Assembly: GCA_014529385.2 (NCBI GenBank)
Contig: CM043958.1
Location: 151,762,793-151,826,792 of the forward strand
DNA from: Adiantum capillus-veneris
Lineage: Eukaryota > Streptophyta > Polypodiopsida > Polypodiales > Pteridaceae
Length of the DNA stretch: 64,000 bases
Direction of reading: 5' to 3'
Each line of letters opens with the position of its first letter. Position 1 is the first letter of the stretch. Positions 46,720 to 57,794 of this stretch are shown one piece after another. The notes below the pieces were generated by a model. It saw nothing but the letters and a program-made list of their open reading frames with translations, had not been told where the DNA came from and ran no database searches. A program made the translations under genes and the position numbers.

Positions 46720-48250
46720 TAGAGACAAGCTAAACTAAAAGAATACCAAAACCTAGTACATATTACGCAAGAACTTTTGGATATATAGAAGAAAAAACCA
46801 TCACCACCTTTAGCAGAGAAAATTACCAGTGAGAGAGTGGACAAAGAGGAAGAAGCAAAACCATAGCTCACAACAACGGAACCAACTCTTGGTGTGCTAG
46901 ATACAAAAAATTGATTAGAAAAAAATTCTTTTGACACACTATGAGAGATCCTAATGATGAAAGTTAGACTTAAGGATTGTCTCCTTGTGAAGAGTTTTTC
47001 ATCTACCCATGGAGGTGGATATGCAATCCTTCTATGGAGATTGGGGTTTGGAGAGATCGAAGAATTCAAAATCCAATAGTCTAAATACCCTACCTTCATA
47101 TTTGGGTGAACATGAAGAACATTCCTTATGTTGCAAGGCCACAAAGTCTCAAAGGCAAATATATATATGTTGAGAGCTGGCATTTCAATATGTCCACTAA
47201 AATCAACTTGGATAATTCTTGAGGCTTAAACCTTACCGTTGGAGTGACTTGCACAAAGAACAGTCATTATGTTGCAAGGCCACAATGTTCTCAAAGCCAA
47301 AAAATAAATTTGTTGAGAACTTGCATTTTAATATGTTGAAATCAACTTGGAGAATTGCTAAACATCAGACCTTAACGTTGGAGTGACTAGCACAAAATTC
47401 TAAAAATCTAACTGAAAAGCACATTGAGAAATTGAGGCAAGAATAGTCTGTGGAACAAGCTGTAAAACATCTTCCAGTGAACAAGGTAGGAGACTATTGC
47501 GAGGGTGAATAGGGCAACACCACTTTACCTGTAGAGCTTGTTAGGTTTAAATCCATGTTCATACTCGATAGTCGATTGGGTATTCTGATTGCTATTAAAT
47601 AATTTTGTGAACCTTGGAAAAAAAAACAATCATGAAAAAAACAAGAACAAAATTACAACTTGAAGAGGACATGTGGAGAAATAAATGGGATTGTTAGAGG
47701 GAGCTAAAGTAATTTCATGTGGTATTGACTACCAGCTTACATTTGCTATTATGGATTTTGGAAAGAAATTCAATTATAACATAATAACGATGAGACCACT
47801 ATGCGACAATTGTAAATGATTCAAGATTGGGTTATGATTACATATACATCAGGAAAATTGCCTCAATAACAAGGATAAACCTTGAAGATTTTTGTTAATG
47901 ACTTGCTTGAGCAATACCAAGAGGTCAAAGCTGCATTTTATGATACGATCAAAGGGAATGTAGTCACTTCAAGTGGCTCAGAAGGCTGATGGTTGCGTGA
48001 AAGAAAAAATAAGTGGTGGCTATTTGTCTCAAGTCAATGAACCTCAAAAGAAACTGAACAAGAAAATGTCAAAGACAAAAAGAAAAAACTAAAGGAAAAA
48101 TGAGGTTGAAGAAGAGCCACAATTGTCAAAAATGGAGCATAAAGCCAAATATAAGGGGTTGGAAAATACTTTAAAAGGATTTTAGAAATGAAATTAGACA
48201 TTGCGTGATGCTAAAAATATACCATGCCATTACAAGAAGTCTACAAGATA
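46720..48250 (+). pseudogene. N-family relic on the plus strand: gag spacer, protease 1, linker
   Basis: It opens with KLKEYQNLVHITQELLD (compare KLEAYQNLIRITQEMLE of N). From 47,480 it shows VGDYCEGE-stop-GNTTLPVE and MFILDSRLGILIAIK, where the protease active-site loop is DSRLG instead of DSGAG. At ~47,720-47,790 comes VISCGIDYQLTFAIMDFGKKFNY. Linker-like KAKYKGLENTLKGF is at 48,140-48,185. Many stops. Its orientation is opposite to the relic ending at ~46,700. RT and RNase H are not found after it. Confidence 0.75.
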
Positions 48251-48648
48251 GGAAGATTGAAGTTCAACAACCAATAAGGGAGAATTTGGTATGTATATTC
48301 CTATTCCATTAAACCCTAGTATCATTGAGAAATCAACAATGTACATATTGCTAGCCAAATGATCATATAGGAAAAGTCTTGATGGAATCATGATTTTTTA
48401 TAAAACCTAGAGAACCGAGCCTCTATTTGAGCCAATCTCATAAGACGGTCATAGGTATGCACTTTACAAAAGATTAGATAGTCATCTATGAAAATCGATA
48501 TCCATAAATTTGTTGAGAATTGAGAACAATGCACAAGGTATCTCCAATACTATCTACCACACTATTTCAAATCATGGTTATACCAAAATGGGGATAGTGT
48601 TCAGAAGAATACCTTTTGAGTAAAACCTTTCCTAAAACGAGGAGAAAG
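48251..48648. other. Degraded sequence before the gag-only Copia-like element
   Basis: No clear domain. A minus-strand frame near 48,480 contains IDDYLIFCK, faintly like a reverse-transcriptase active site, but without other RT motifs. Confidence 0.3.
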
Positions 48649-48900
48649 TGTTGGGGTTGTGGATTTTGTCGCACCTCACACCCATAGGAAAACCCCCTGG
48701 TATAGAAGTCATGTGTAGCATGTGTGTGCCTTTATGAAGGCAAGAGGTGTGTGTACGCAAGTAAAGTGTGTGTATCACAATCAACCTACTTTGCGTCTAT
48801 TCTATGTTGCAATTATCTCTCTCTCTCAAGCCCTACACTAATCACTCCAAGCATGCCATTACCATCAATGGCACACTAATCTACCCTCCTTAACTCTATA
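48649..48900 (+). repeat. Left LTR of the gag-only Copia-like element
   Basis: Shares order and most bases with 52,507-52,757, including CACCTCACACCCATAG and CCTCCTTAACTCTA. The terminal CA has become TA. Confidence 0.88.
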
Positions 48901-49389
48901 ATTGGTATACGAGCATGGCTTAGATTAGAATTTCCTAACCTATCAGATCCTAAGCATCCTCACTATGTTAGATTTTGTGCCTCATTAGCATGCAATTTGC
49001 TTCAATTCCGCCCTTGTGCACGCACTAGTTGATGAAATTAACATTTTGTAATTTTCTTTTTTTCTCGTCATTGTTTTTTTATTTTTGCCGATAATCAAAA
49101 TCCTCATTGTTTTGCATTAAAGTGTGTCTGCATGAAGCTCTCTGATTGTAGCTTTGATTTGAGCCTTCAAGAGTTTAATTTGGAATCTATCACCTAAAAT
49201 TTTGTGTGTGTGTGTGTGTGTTTTGAAGGGGGGGGTGGGGGGGGGACTTCTAAAGTGGACAATGGATCAATTTGTTGCCCATCATTTATGATAGTCAAGG
49301 ATGGTTGCACACACCTTCTATAACACATCCTCTACATCCACGAGGTGCTCATTCACCTACCCCGTCTGCGTAGCAGCTTCATGCTCCTC

Positions 49390-50880
49390 TTAGAGCTGTG
49401 TCGCACTCAGGGCAATGGGGAGAGTGGGTTCTCCACATTTGGGATTTCCTACAATGAAGGCAGGGAAGTGGAATGTGCATGTTAGTGCCACTAGCACTTT
49501 AGAAAAGGGGGGGATTTTAGCTATTTTTTTGGAGGGCATCAAACCAACGTGATCGTCGCCATCTCCAACCAATGCGGGAGTGATCCCCAGTTTTGCTTTT
49601 CAGCAGGGAAGTGGAATGTACATGGTAGCACTACTAGCACTTTAGAAAAAGGGGGGTTTAAGCTTTTTTTTTTTTGGGGGGGGGGGATCAAACCAACGTG
49701 ACTGTCAATCAATGAGGGAGTGATCCCTAGTTTCGCCCCAGTTTCGCTTTTCAGCAGGGCAGTGTGTACCCAAGGTGCGACCAGAGTTTTGCTAATCTGT
49801 TGTTAACGCAACTCAGCGCTTAGCATCTCGTGTTGATTCAGCCTACTTCTAGGTAGACCAGAGTCCCAAGTGCAACTATGATGCTCCACCCTTCCTGAAA
49901 GACACCCCACCATCTGTCATAGCTCCCAGCTGCAACTCTCTATGCAACTACGCAACCTTGCACACCTCCTCGTCCATTGCTCCAGCCCTCTCGAGTTTAA
50001 TTTTTGTGGGTTTAGCTCTTTGTCACGGCCAGCACCCCTCGGCCCACACTGCTTCTTCATCAACTGCACTTGCCCATCTGTAGCCCTTTCAGCTCACCTG
50101 CGTCAACCCCACCATCTATATATGCTTACCTTTGTGCCCATCACCTCCTTGTCCGTCAAGGTCGTGGGGCGGGGGGCGAGCTCTCTGAGCCGTCAATCTA
50201 CTGTACTTTCTCCTGCAAAAGTTGGCCTTGCAGTCCACGGATGCACGCCACATCAACAATAGTAATATAAGCCATGAAAACAATGATTTCTTCCCATATC
50301 AGCAGGCGGAATGCGACCTGCTTTGACACGTCAACCCTCGTAATGAGCTAGGCAAAATTGCCTCTGCAGCTGCCACATCAGTACGTGGAATTTGTCATCT
50401 GTCTGACTGTCACCCTTTGCAGGAAGTGTGTTGGCCCCCCTCTCCCATGACCATTGACAGTCGGGAATGGTCATGCACAGACCATTCCCGTAATCAAGGG
50501 CTCCCAACCTCCGTCAATCGCCCATGATTAACGGGAATGGTCAATGTACGACCATTCCCTACACCTTAATTGCATCACCCGTGATGCCTTGCCTTCCTGC
50601 TCTGCCTTTTGGCTGACGACAATGTGTCCTTCGGGCTCTCAGTTCCAGAAGCAGCCTTGTTCTTGGTGTCTTCAACCTTATCTACCAAGCTCGACCCTAG
50701 TTCTTGGCACAAGCCTACCAACAAACAAAAACACTACTCGGTGCTTGTCAGTATCTCACTGCAATAAATTTGCCGAGAACTTCCTAAGAAAAGCAAGCCC
50801 ACCATGAAGCCGTCTTGCTCACTTCTCCCCTTGTCATCTTCGCTTACTACCGACTCCAACAACTAATATCACCCCTGGTT
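49390..50880. other. GC-richer interior segment of unknown origin in the gag-only element
   Basis: Base composition rises clearly compared with both flanks. A ~143-150-bp tandem duplication starts at 49,461 and 49,604 (CAGGGAAGTGGAATGT), with the beginning of a third unit at 49,754. Two look-alike hairpins lie at 50,463-50,489 and 50,533-50,559. Open frames (49,942-50,262; 50,544-50,807) match nothing I recognise. Captured host DNA is possible but unproven. Confidence 0.5.
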
Positions 50881-51347
50881 CTGCTGAAAATTGGTCGTGC
50901 AATATTCCTTCATTGGAATAGGTTCACACTTCAAGATTAACCCTAAAATCCAGCTTTCAAGCTAGCCCAACGCCTTGGCTACTTTTCCCACGGTGCCCAC
51001 CCTTATCCCCAACAATTATAATTTTTTGTGGTGACGACATTATTTTTTTCTTGGGTGTGATTTTTCATTGTACATAAGCACATAGCTATATCACATCACT
51101 TACTTCAAACATTGACAGGATCAAGGCCTAACACACCAAGGGCATAGAATCTTCCTAGCATCTTGAGCATTGAACTTCTCCAAGCTTTGTAAAGAGGTGC
51201 TCCACAGTAGTGAAGAGTGACTTCACACTTGGCAAAAACAATTGTAATTTTCTTGAGCAATTGATATATGAACTGACACAAGGATTAGACACTACCCAAA
51301 TATTTCGGGTAAGACCTTCCTCTCACTTCACTTTAAGACACACCATC

Positions 51348-52258
51348 ATGGGGAAGGAGAAAAACATCGACAAATTTAACGGGCAAGATTTTCACACTTG
51401 GTAGACAAAGATCAAGGTATATCTCACGAAAAAAACCATATGGTCTATCTTCAAGCCACTTGAACAGGGTGAGAAACGAAAAACACGTGCTTCACAGGCA
51501 CATTATTGAACACTGAATGAACAAGCACTTGGCATTCTACTCACATCTCTAGATGACAACTATGTGCACTTCTTGGATTCTTGCACTATTGCAATTGATG
51601 TTTGGAACATATAAGAGCAAATTTTTTGAGCAAAAGCCAAACACTCAAAAATTTCTTTAAAAATGGAATAGCCTAAGCATGGAACCTAATGAAGACATTG
51701 CATGATTAGTCAAAAGGCTTAAGAGGATATGCACAAAACTCACCTACATCCAATGTGCTTTTGACAAAGACGATCAAGTAGCAATGCTTCTCAAAGCGCT
51801 CCCTGATGAAGTGTATGGACAAATTGTGATTGTACTCAAAGAGAAGGATCCCATGCCCTCTCTTGAGGATGTCATAAACTCTTTACAGGATCTTGAAAAA
51901 AAAAAGATAAAAGGCACTAATAGCACCACAAATGGAGGATCTTATATTGTAGAAATGTTCTTCAAAGAAAGGTATATTCAAAAAGAACCTCAGTTGTACA
52001 CATTGTGGCAGGGACAACCATCTCTATTAAGGTAGTTTTTCTATCAACCCTTGTAAGAATTGTGGACAAACCAACCACTCAAACAAATATTGTAGATATC
52101 CATCCAAACCACCAAGCACTTCAAGCAACAACAATCACTTTACAAACACAAGGGAAAAGGTAAAATCAACATGGCATCTTGTGAAAACTCAGATGACTTC
52201 GACAAGGATGATGAAAACATAAAAAGCAAAGGTCACCTTGGGGTTGTCTTCACCGACA
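51348..52258 (+). pseudogene. Gag of the Copia-like element
   Basis: Starts MGKEKNIDKFNGQDFHTW, the usual Copia gag opening (FxGxNFxxW), and continues KIKVYLTKKTIW, LLTSLDDNYVHFLDSCTIAI, LKALPDEVYGQIVIVLKEK and PSLEDVINSLQDLE. A CCHC zinc knuckle (C-KN-C-GQTN-H-SNKY-C) is at about 52,053-52,095. Several stops (51,403, 51,507 and others) break it. It would package the element RNA. Confidence 0.85.
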
Positions 52259-52506
52259 ACATATTATGAAAGCACTCAGTTTGTGTATTCCTCATACCTC
52301 ATTTGTGTTGTAGGGGAGGATTTATGTGATCTCATCTTCTGTTTGGGAGATCTTATTTTCCATACCCTACTTTGTTCCAGAGGAGGTTTTGAGTGCCTAC
52401 ACCCTCTGTGTCAATGGGAGGCAACTTGTGTACCTACCCTTTGGTTTGTTTTGAGGGCAAGATGTTTTGTGTGAGTGCTACACTACAAAACCCACAAGGG
52501 AAGGGT

Positions 52507-52757
52507 TGTTGGGGTTGTGAATTTTTTTGCACCTCACACCCATAGAAAAACCCCCTAGTCTAGAAGTCATGTGGAGCATGTGTGTGCCTTTTGAAAGCAA
52601 GAGGTGTGTGTAAACAAGTAACTTATGTGTGTGTAACAATCGGTCTATTTTACTTATATTCTTTTGTGCAGATATCTATGTCTCAAGCCCTACACCAACC
52701 ACTCCAAGCATGCCATTACCATGAATGGCACATTGATCTACCCTCCTTAACTCTACA
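52507..52757 (+). repeat. Right LTR of the gag-only Copia-like element
   Basis: Pairs with 48,649-48,900 and is preceded by a polypurine tract. Ends CTCTACA. Confidence 0.88.
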
Positions 52758-52763
52758 AAAAGC

Positions 52764-54940
52764 GTAGACAAAGAGAAATTGAGAATGAGGCTCAAAACTA
52801 TGCTCGTATTAGAGAATAGATGAAAAGGGGAGATAAGGACCAACAAACTAGTAGAGCAAGCACAAGAAAAATTAGACGGAGGACATTTTTTCACTAATGC
52901 AAAAGCAAGATCAATCATGATGGCTAGAATGTAGTTGCCTACCTTATTTTCAAGTGTGAAAGAGTATATTAAATGTTGTAATGTTTTCCAAAAGGTAAAA
53001 ACCCCACAAAGACAAGATAGTATGCCATTAAGACCCATGGCAGGGGCAAGAACATTTTCCAAATGGGAATTGATGTTACGAGGCCCATTCAACCACTCGC
53101 ATACAAGAGCCCTTTGTCCAATAGTCCACAAGTACATTATTGTATTTGTGGAATATTGGACAAAGTGGGTTGAAGAAAGTCTGTGAGAAACAGCGATGCA
53201 CAATTGATAGGTTTGTTCGCGTATGAGTATGCCTTTACAAGATATGGCTTGAGCCAAGCATATCAACAAGATTTTAAGCTCAATTTTAACCAAAATAGTC
53301 AGTTCAAGAAGGACGGAGTGGGAGATGCAACTGTACCCAGCATTATGGGCTTATAAAGTTGCATATATGATTGTTTTGCATATGACTAGTCAATTTATTT
53401 TGAGGACAAGATCCTATATTGCTTATGGAGTTCCTATTGCCTACTGTACGAGTGATAAAGCAATCAAATGGACGGGGCATGAATTTTTATAGACAATAGA
53501 AGAAAGTAGAAAAGTTAGATGGGCAATGGTTGTCATCCATTGCACACGTTTATGCTCAAATAAGAAAATAAAACGATAGTCATCCATTGCACACATTTAT
53601 GCTCAAATAAGAAAATAAAACGATTCTTCTTGATGACAAGAGAGTTCACAAAATGGGACCTTGTTTTAGTATACTCCTTGAAGTAGCATATCCAAAAAAT
53701 TTAATAGAAAGGAAATGGACCATTTGTCATTAAAGATGTCATTAAAGATGTCTCACCTAGTGGGTTTGTAAGGCTTGCCACTTTGGATGGAGATATCACG
53801 ACCAACTGGATTAGTGGATGTAGATTAAGAAAATACCATTTTCCACTAACCAATGAGATGCTAAGAAAATTTCATATACCGAGAGAACTAGAAGTGAGAA
53901 GCAACAAGTAGTAGAGCAGTCTTACGAGGAAGTGAGAATACAAATCTTGGAGCAAAAATCCATGGAACACAAAGAATTTATGATAGTTGTATACATATGT
54001 CAGATTCATCCTGATGAAGACATGTAGGAGGGAATGGATCTTGTGGATTCATACATAGGCTATACAGAAAGAGCACTAGGGAATGCTAGGGCTAGAGCAT
54101 ATGTGATGAACTACACTACCTATGTCAAAATGACAATGAAGACGATAAAACTATTTTAGACGATTTGCAGACTATAAATAATTCCATATTCCAAACATTG
54201 GGTAGAGTTCATATGGAGGTCCCAATAGCTGGAATGGTTTCTTGGTGCCCTATTTTATCTGCTTCCAAATGCTAATCTCGGGGAAAAGATGATATTGGAG
54301 ACACTTTAGATCAAAACATACAATGCTATGCTAGATTGGGACAACAATTCCTTGACAATAAAGACTCCTAAGATCCAAGATAGTACCATTTTGTCCGAGT
54401 GAATTTCCATACAAGACAAAATTTGAGCAACCTCCATTACAACCACAAAATGAACCACACCCTGCAAGGACAAGCATGCAAGAAACCAAAAATTTTGGGA
54501 ACCAAAGAAGGTGCTTCAAGGAAATTCACAATATGTTTGGATACCTAAATACAAACAAAAAGTGACATTGAGGCAACTTCAAAGAAAAACCTAGAAACGT
54601 GCCACCATGAGACACGGATGGTGCGGAGAAAATAAGAGAAGCAACAATCACTAAAATAGTCTACCAAAATAGCACAAAAATTGTGGTAGCTTCATGGAAA
54701 ATAGACCACGGACATGGCCCAAGTCCCACCATTTAAACAGAAATGGGTATGGAAGCCTAAAACACCAATTGCACCAATCAAGGAACCAAGGCTTACCCTC
54801 AAGAAAAAAGAGATCCAAATGCAAAATTTGCTAGCCAAAAAACCTATATATAGAACAAGAAGCCTCAATAGCAACAACCCTTATGCAGTCAGCTCAAGAC
54901 CCACCTCTTGCACAACATTGTCTTATAAATTGCATTGATG
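52764..54940 (+). pseudogene. N-family relic on the plus strand: integrase, second protease-like domain and basic tail
   Basis: Readable pieces in order: KLDGGHFFTNAKARSIMMAR (zinc module with the His kept), LPTLFSSVKEYIKCCNVFQK, MPLRPMAGARTFSKWELM, HKYIIVFVEYWTKWVEE, then GFVRLATLDGDITTNWISGC and LRKYHFPLTNEML. A second-protease trace follows (MNYTTYVKMTMKT, LFYLLPNANLGEKMILETL, MLDWDNNSLTIK). Finally QYVWIPKYKQKVTL, WVWKPKTP and QDPPLAQ match the basic tail of N. It continues the relic at 46,720-48,250 after the gag-only insertion. No ORF3 was recognised downstream. Confidence 0.78.
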
Positions 54941-55639
54941 ACTAGGAGGGAGGGAGGCATTCTAAATGCATATCCAAACCAAGTTAGGTCAAAGAGACAG
55001 TTATGAGCATTATTTTATGAGCTCAAGTGCAAAATATGTGTTTTAATTTTGTTCCCTTTTTTTAAATCACTTATTCCAAACTGAATTTGATCAAAGATAT
55101 GGGGACAAGTGACAAACATGAGGCCCTAGTTGTGTATATATATGTACATAATATTGGTCTTTAGGGTTATTTTTACTAATTTTTACCTAAAATAAAAATA
55201 AAATGGAGCAACCCACAAACATATAGTTGCACTTTTTTTTTAAGTCATTTGTGATTTTTTGGAGTATATTTGATTTTTTTGTTGAGTATTGCTATTTTTC
55301 TCTAATTTTCTAATAAAAAGGTCAAAAATAATCATCAATGGCCACAATTGGTTTAAATAAAAATTGACTTCAAACGACTAATTTCAAAGTCAAGTCCAAC
55401 ATGGGATAAAAATCACAAAGGATTTCGGGCAAGTTGATGGAAAGCTTAATCGGCTACTCAAGCGATATTGGCAAAATAAAGGTAAACAAATCTACAAAGG
55501 TCCAAATACAATAATTCCTGGCTTGAGGGTATATACCATGGCACAATACATCTACTAAGTAGGTTTGGGAAATTTGAGGTGGGGATAACCATAGATGAAA
55601 TCGTCCAATTTGCCAAATCTAAGTTTATTTGTGCCTTGA

Positions 55640-55681
<42 letters not shown>

Positions 55682-57324
55682 TCCTTTGTGGTTGCCTTTG
55701 ATGAGCTTGCACATCACCAACAAACCTCTTTATTGGGATGTCAAGTTGTCGATGGGTAGAGAATGGATCCTAGTATAGAATCCATTTGAGGTGACAAAAG
55801 TCATCATTCTCAGCGTGCAATGATCAACATCCTAACAAATGTCCAAATGTACAAGTGCTCATAATTCAATTTTGACTTCACCAGCAGCTTGGAGAGGCTA
55901 GAGGATAACACTCATATGTGTTTGCATCTCCAATGTTGATCTGTGAAGGCCATCGTATCATCGAATTTGATAGAATAGCCTACAAAGTGTCATTTTGTAC
56001 CAAGGGGGAAAAAAATGGACCAAACTTTATAGGAAGGTTCTGTAGACCATGTAGACACAATAGATCAAGTGAAATCTTAGATTGGAGATTTACAAGGGCT
56101 TTAGAGCATTAGATAGCCAAAAAGATGCACTACAATGCAAAAGGGTGCAAAGAGGGGCTACCAAATTTCAAAAGGCAAGAAATCTTGACTCAATAGCAAC
56201 ATCATGCCAATCGGAAGTCATAAAAATTGCCATGGCACAATTTGGACCAATATGTCAACTACAAGGCCCTCCACTCCAAGTAGTGCAGACTCCCTACAAG
56301 AGATCCATAGCACCAAATTGCTCCAAGAAAGTATAGTCAAGCTCAACCCACAGCAAGGAACAAGGCCAGCCATAAGAATTCAATTTTGGATGAATTATTT
56401 AGTATCACCATACCAAACTTTTGGATCAATTTTTGGATTTGTTGCCTTCGGAGGTTTGTATAGGTGTAGCTATGATCAATGATGCCAATTGTGGTCAAAC
56501 GGACACAACGGTGTCACACATTGTGACCTACAAGCTTTTCAAAGACCATACAAAAAATGCTACAAAGGGGCAATTTTCAAATTCCACATTTGCTTGTGAT
56601 TGCATGTATGTTTTCACAAACATGGAGAATATGTGAGGCAAGATTGAGAGAAATTTGACAAGAAATTTTAGTATCATGATATCAAACTTTACTTCATAGT
56701 TAGAGCGTTGCACTTCACCAATGTGTCCTACATGCTTTTCTTACTATGCTTAGAAAGTTTAACCTTATTTGCAACTCAAAATCATTATAAACCTCATGGG
56801 AGGCCGATTTCAAAGTCACAAAGTCAAAGCTGGACCTAACTCTTCATTTAATGGTCCAAACTCTTCATCCAATGGTCCAAACTTATCCAACATTGCTATG
56901 AGACTTTGTCTTTATATGTATAATCAATTTTCATTCTAAACACTTATTCATTGAAGAGCAACTCTCATCACCAATGTGTTGGCCAATTTTTGCGAACTCC
57001 TCTCACTAGGTTTTAACCCATTTGGACCTATAAAGCATCACTGATCACAAGGGGAGCCAATTTTAGAGTGTCGTTCTCTTTTGGAGCGTTTCACCAACTT
57101 TAAGTGTTCCAAATTTCTTGTGCATCGTCAAGGCACATGGACAACCAACTTATATGGAAAAAATGATCAGCTATGGGTAGTAGTTTTTACTTTTGTGAAG
57201 TTCTATGCACTCCTCTTTGCCATTAGAAATGTTATGCACCACTAAGTTGAATTTTGAAGTTGGATTTATTACTCAACTATATAATGTCCCTTCCCAAATT
57301 CAATACTAATGGGAAGTTCACGGA
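54941..57324. other. No gene recognised; contains a (CA)n microsatellite
   Basis: AT-rich. A (CA)~20 tract at 55,641-55,679. Plus-strand frames near 55,430-56,480 (for example LNRLLKRYWQNKGKQIYKG) look protein-like but match nothing I recognise; they may be a decayed 3' ORF of the N-family copy upstream. Confidence 0.35.
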
Positions 57325-57555
57325 TGCCCAAGGTAAAGGGTTGCAAGAAAACACACACAGCTTGGAGAAGATGAAGGAAGTTCAAGACACACAGCAGAGA
57401 GTGTAGTACTTAATGTGCAATGGAAAGATCCGTTAACCCTAGGGTGATGGGTGTATATACAATGCACAGGGAAAATAACCTCCTAGTGAGGGAAAAAATG
57501 CCCCAGCGGTCCTAAGTGTGTTCACACACATCACTATCACATGTATATGGTAACA
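57325..57555 (-). repeat. 3' LTR of the Copia element
   Basis: Pairs with 60,535-60,764; the outer ~25 bases are the most diverged part. Contains the TATA-like TATATAC near 57,453-57,460. Confidence 0.85.
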
Positions 57556-57794
57556 AATCCCCCTGGAAGTGATGCGGTGAATGAGAGCTAGCCCATAGAG
57601 TATAAGGAAGTGCCATCGCCCGAGGACATGATCAGTCCACAAAGGGGAGTAAGCCCAAAGCTTTGTGAAAAGCTTTGAACTTCTCACGTGACAATGCCTT
57701 TGTGAAAAGATCTGCAAGGTTGTCCTATGTTGGCACATAGCCAAGCTGATCTTTCCTGTTGAGAGCCTCTCCCTGACATAGTGGTAATGCACCT

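Larger units (their letters stand above)
48649..52757 (+). mobile_element. Gag-only (non-autonomous) Ty1/Copia-like LTR element
   Basis: LTRs at 48,649-48,900 and 52,507-52,757 (~252 bp) start TGTTGGGGTTGTG and end CTCTATA/CTCTACA. ATTGGTATACGAGCATGG after the left LTR resembles the Copia PBS for initiator tRNA-Met (TGGTATCAGAGC). AAGGGAAGGG before the right LTR is a polypurine tract. Flanking 5-mers are GAAAG and AAAAG (4 of 5). The interior has ~2.4 kb of unrecognised sequence, then gag with a zinc knuckle; no protease, integrase, RT or RNase H was found. It splits the plus-strand N-family relic. Confidence 0.85.

Noticed and set aside
48420-48600. Possible LINE or Copia RT fragment (IDDYLIFCK) on the minus strand
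   Set aside because: Only one short motif; no other RT blocks in order.
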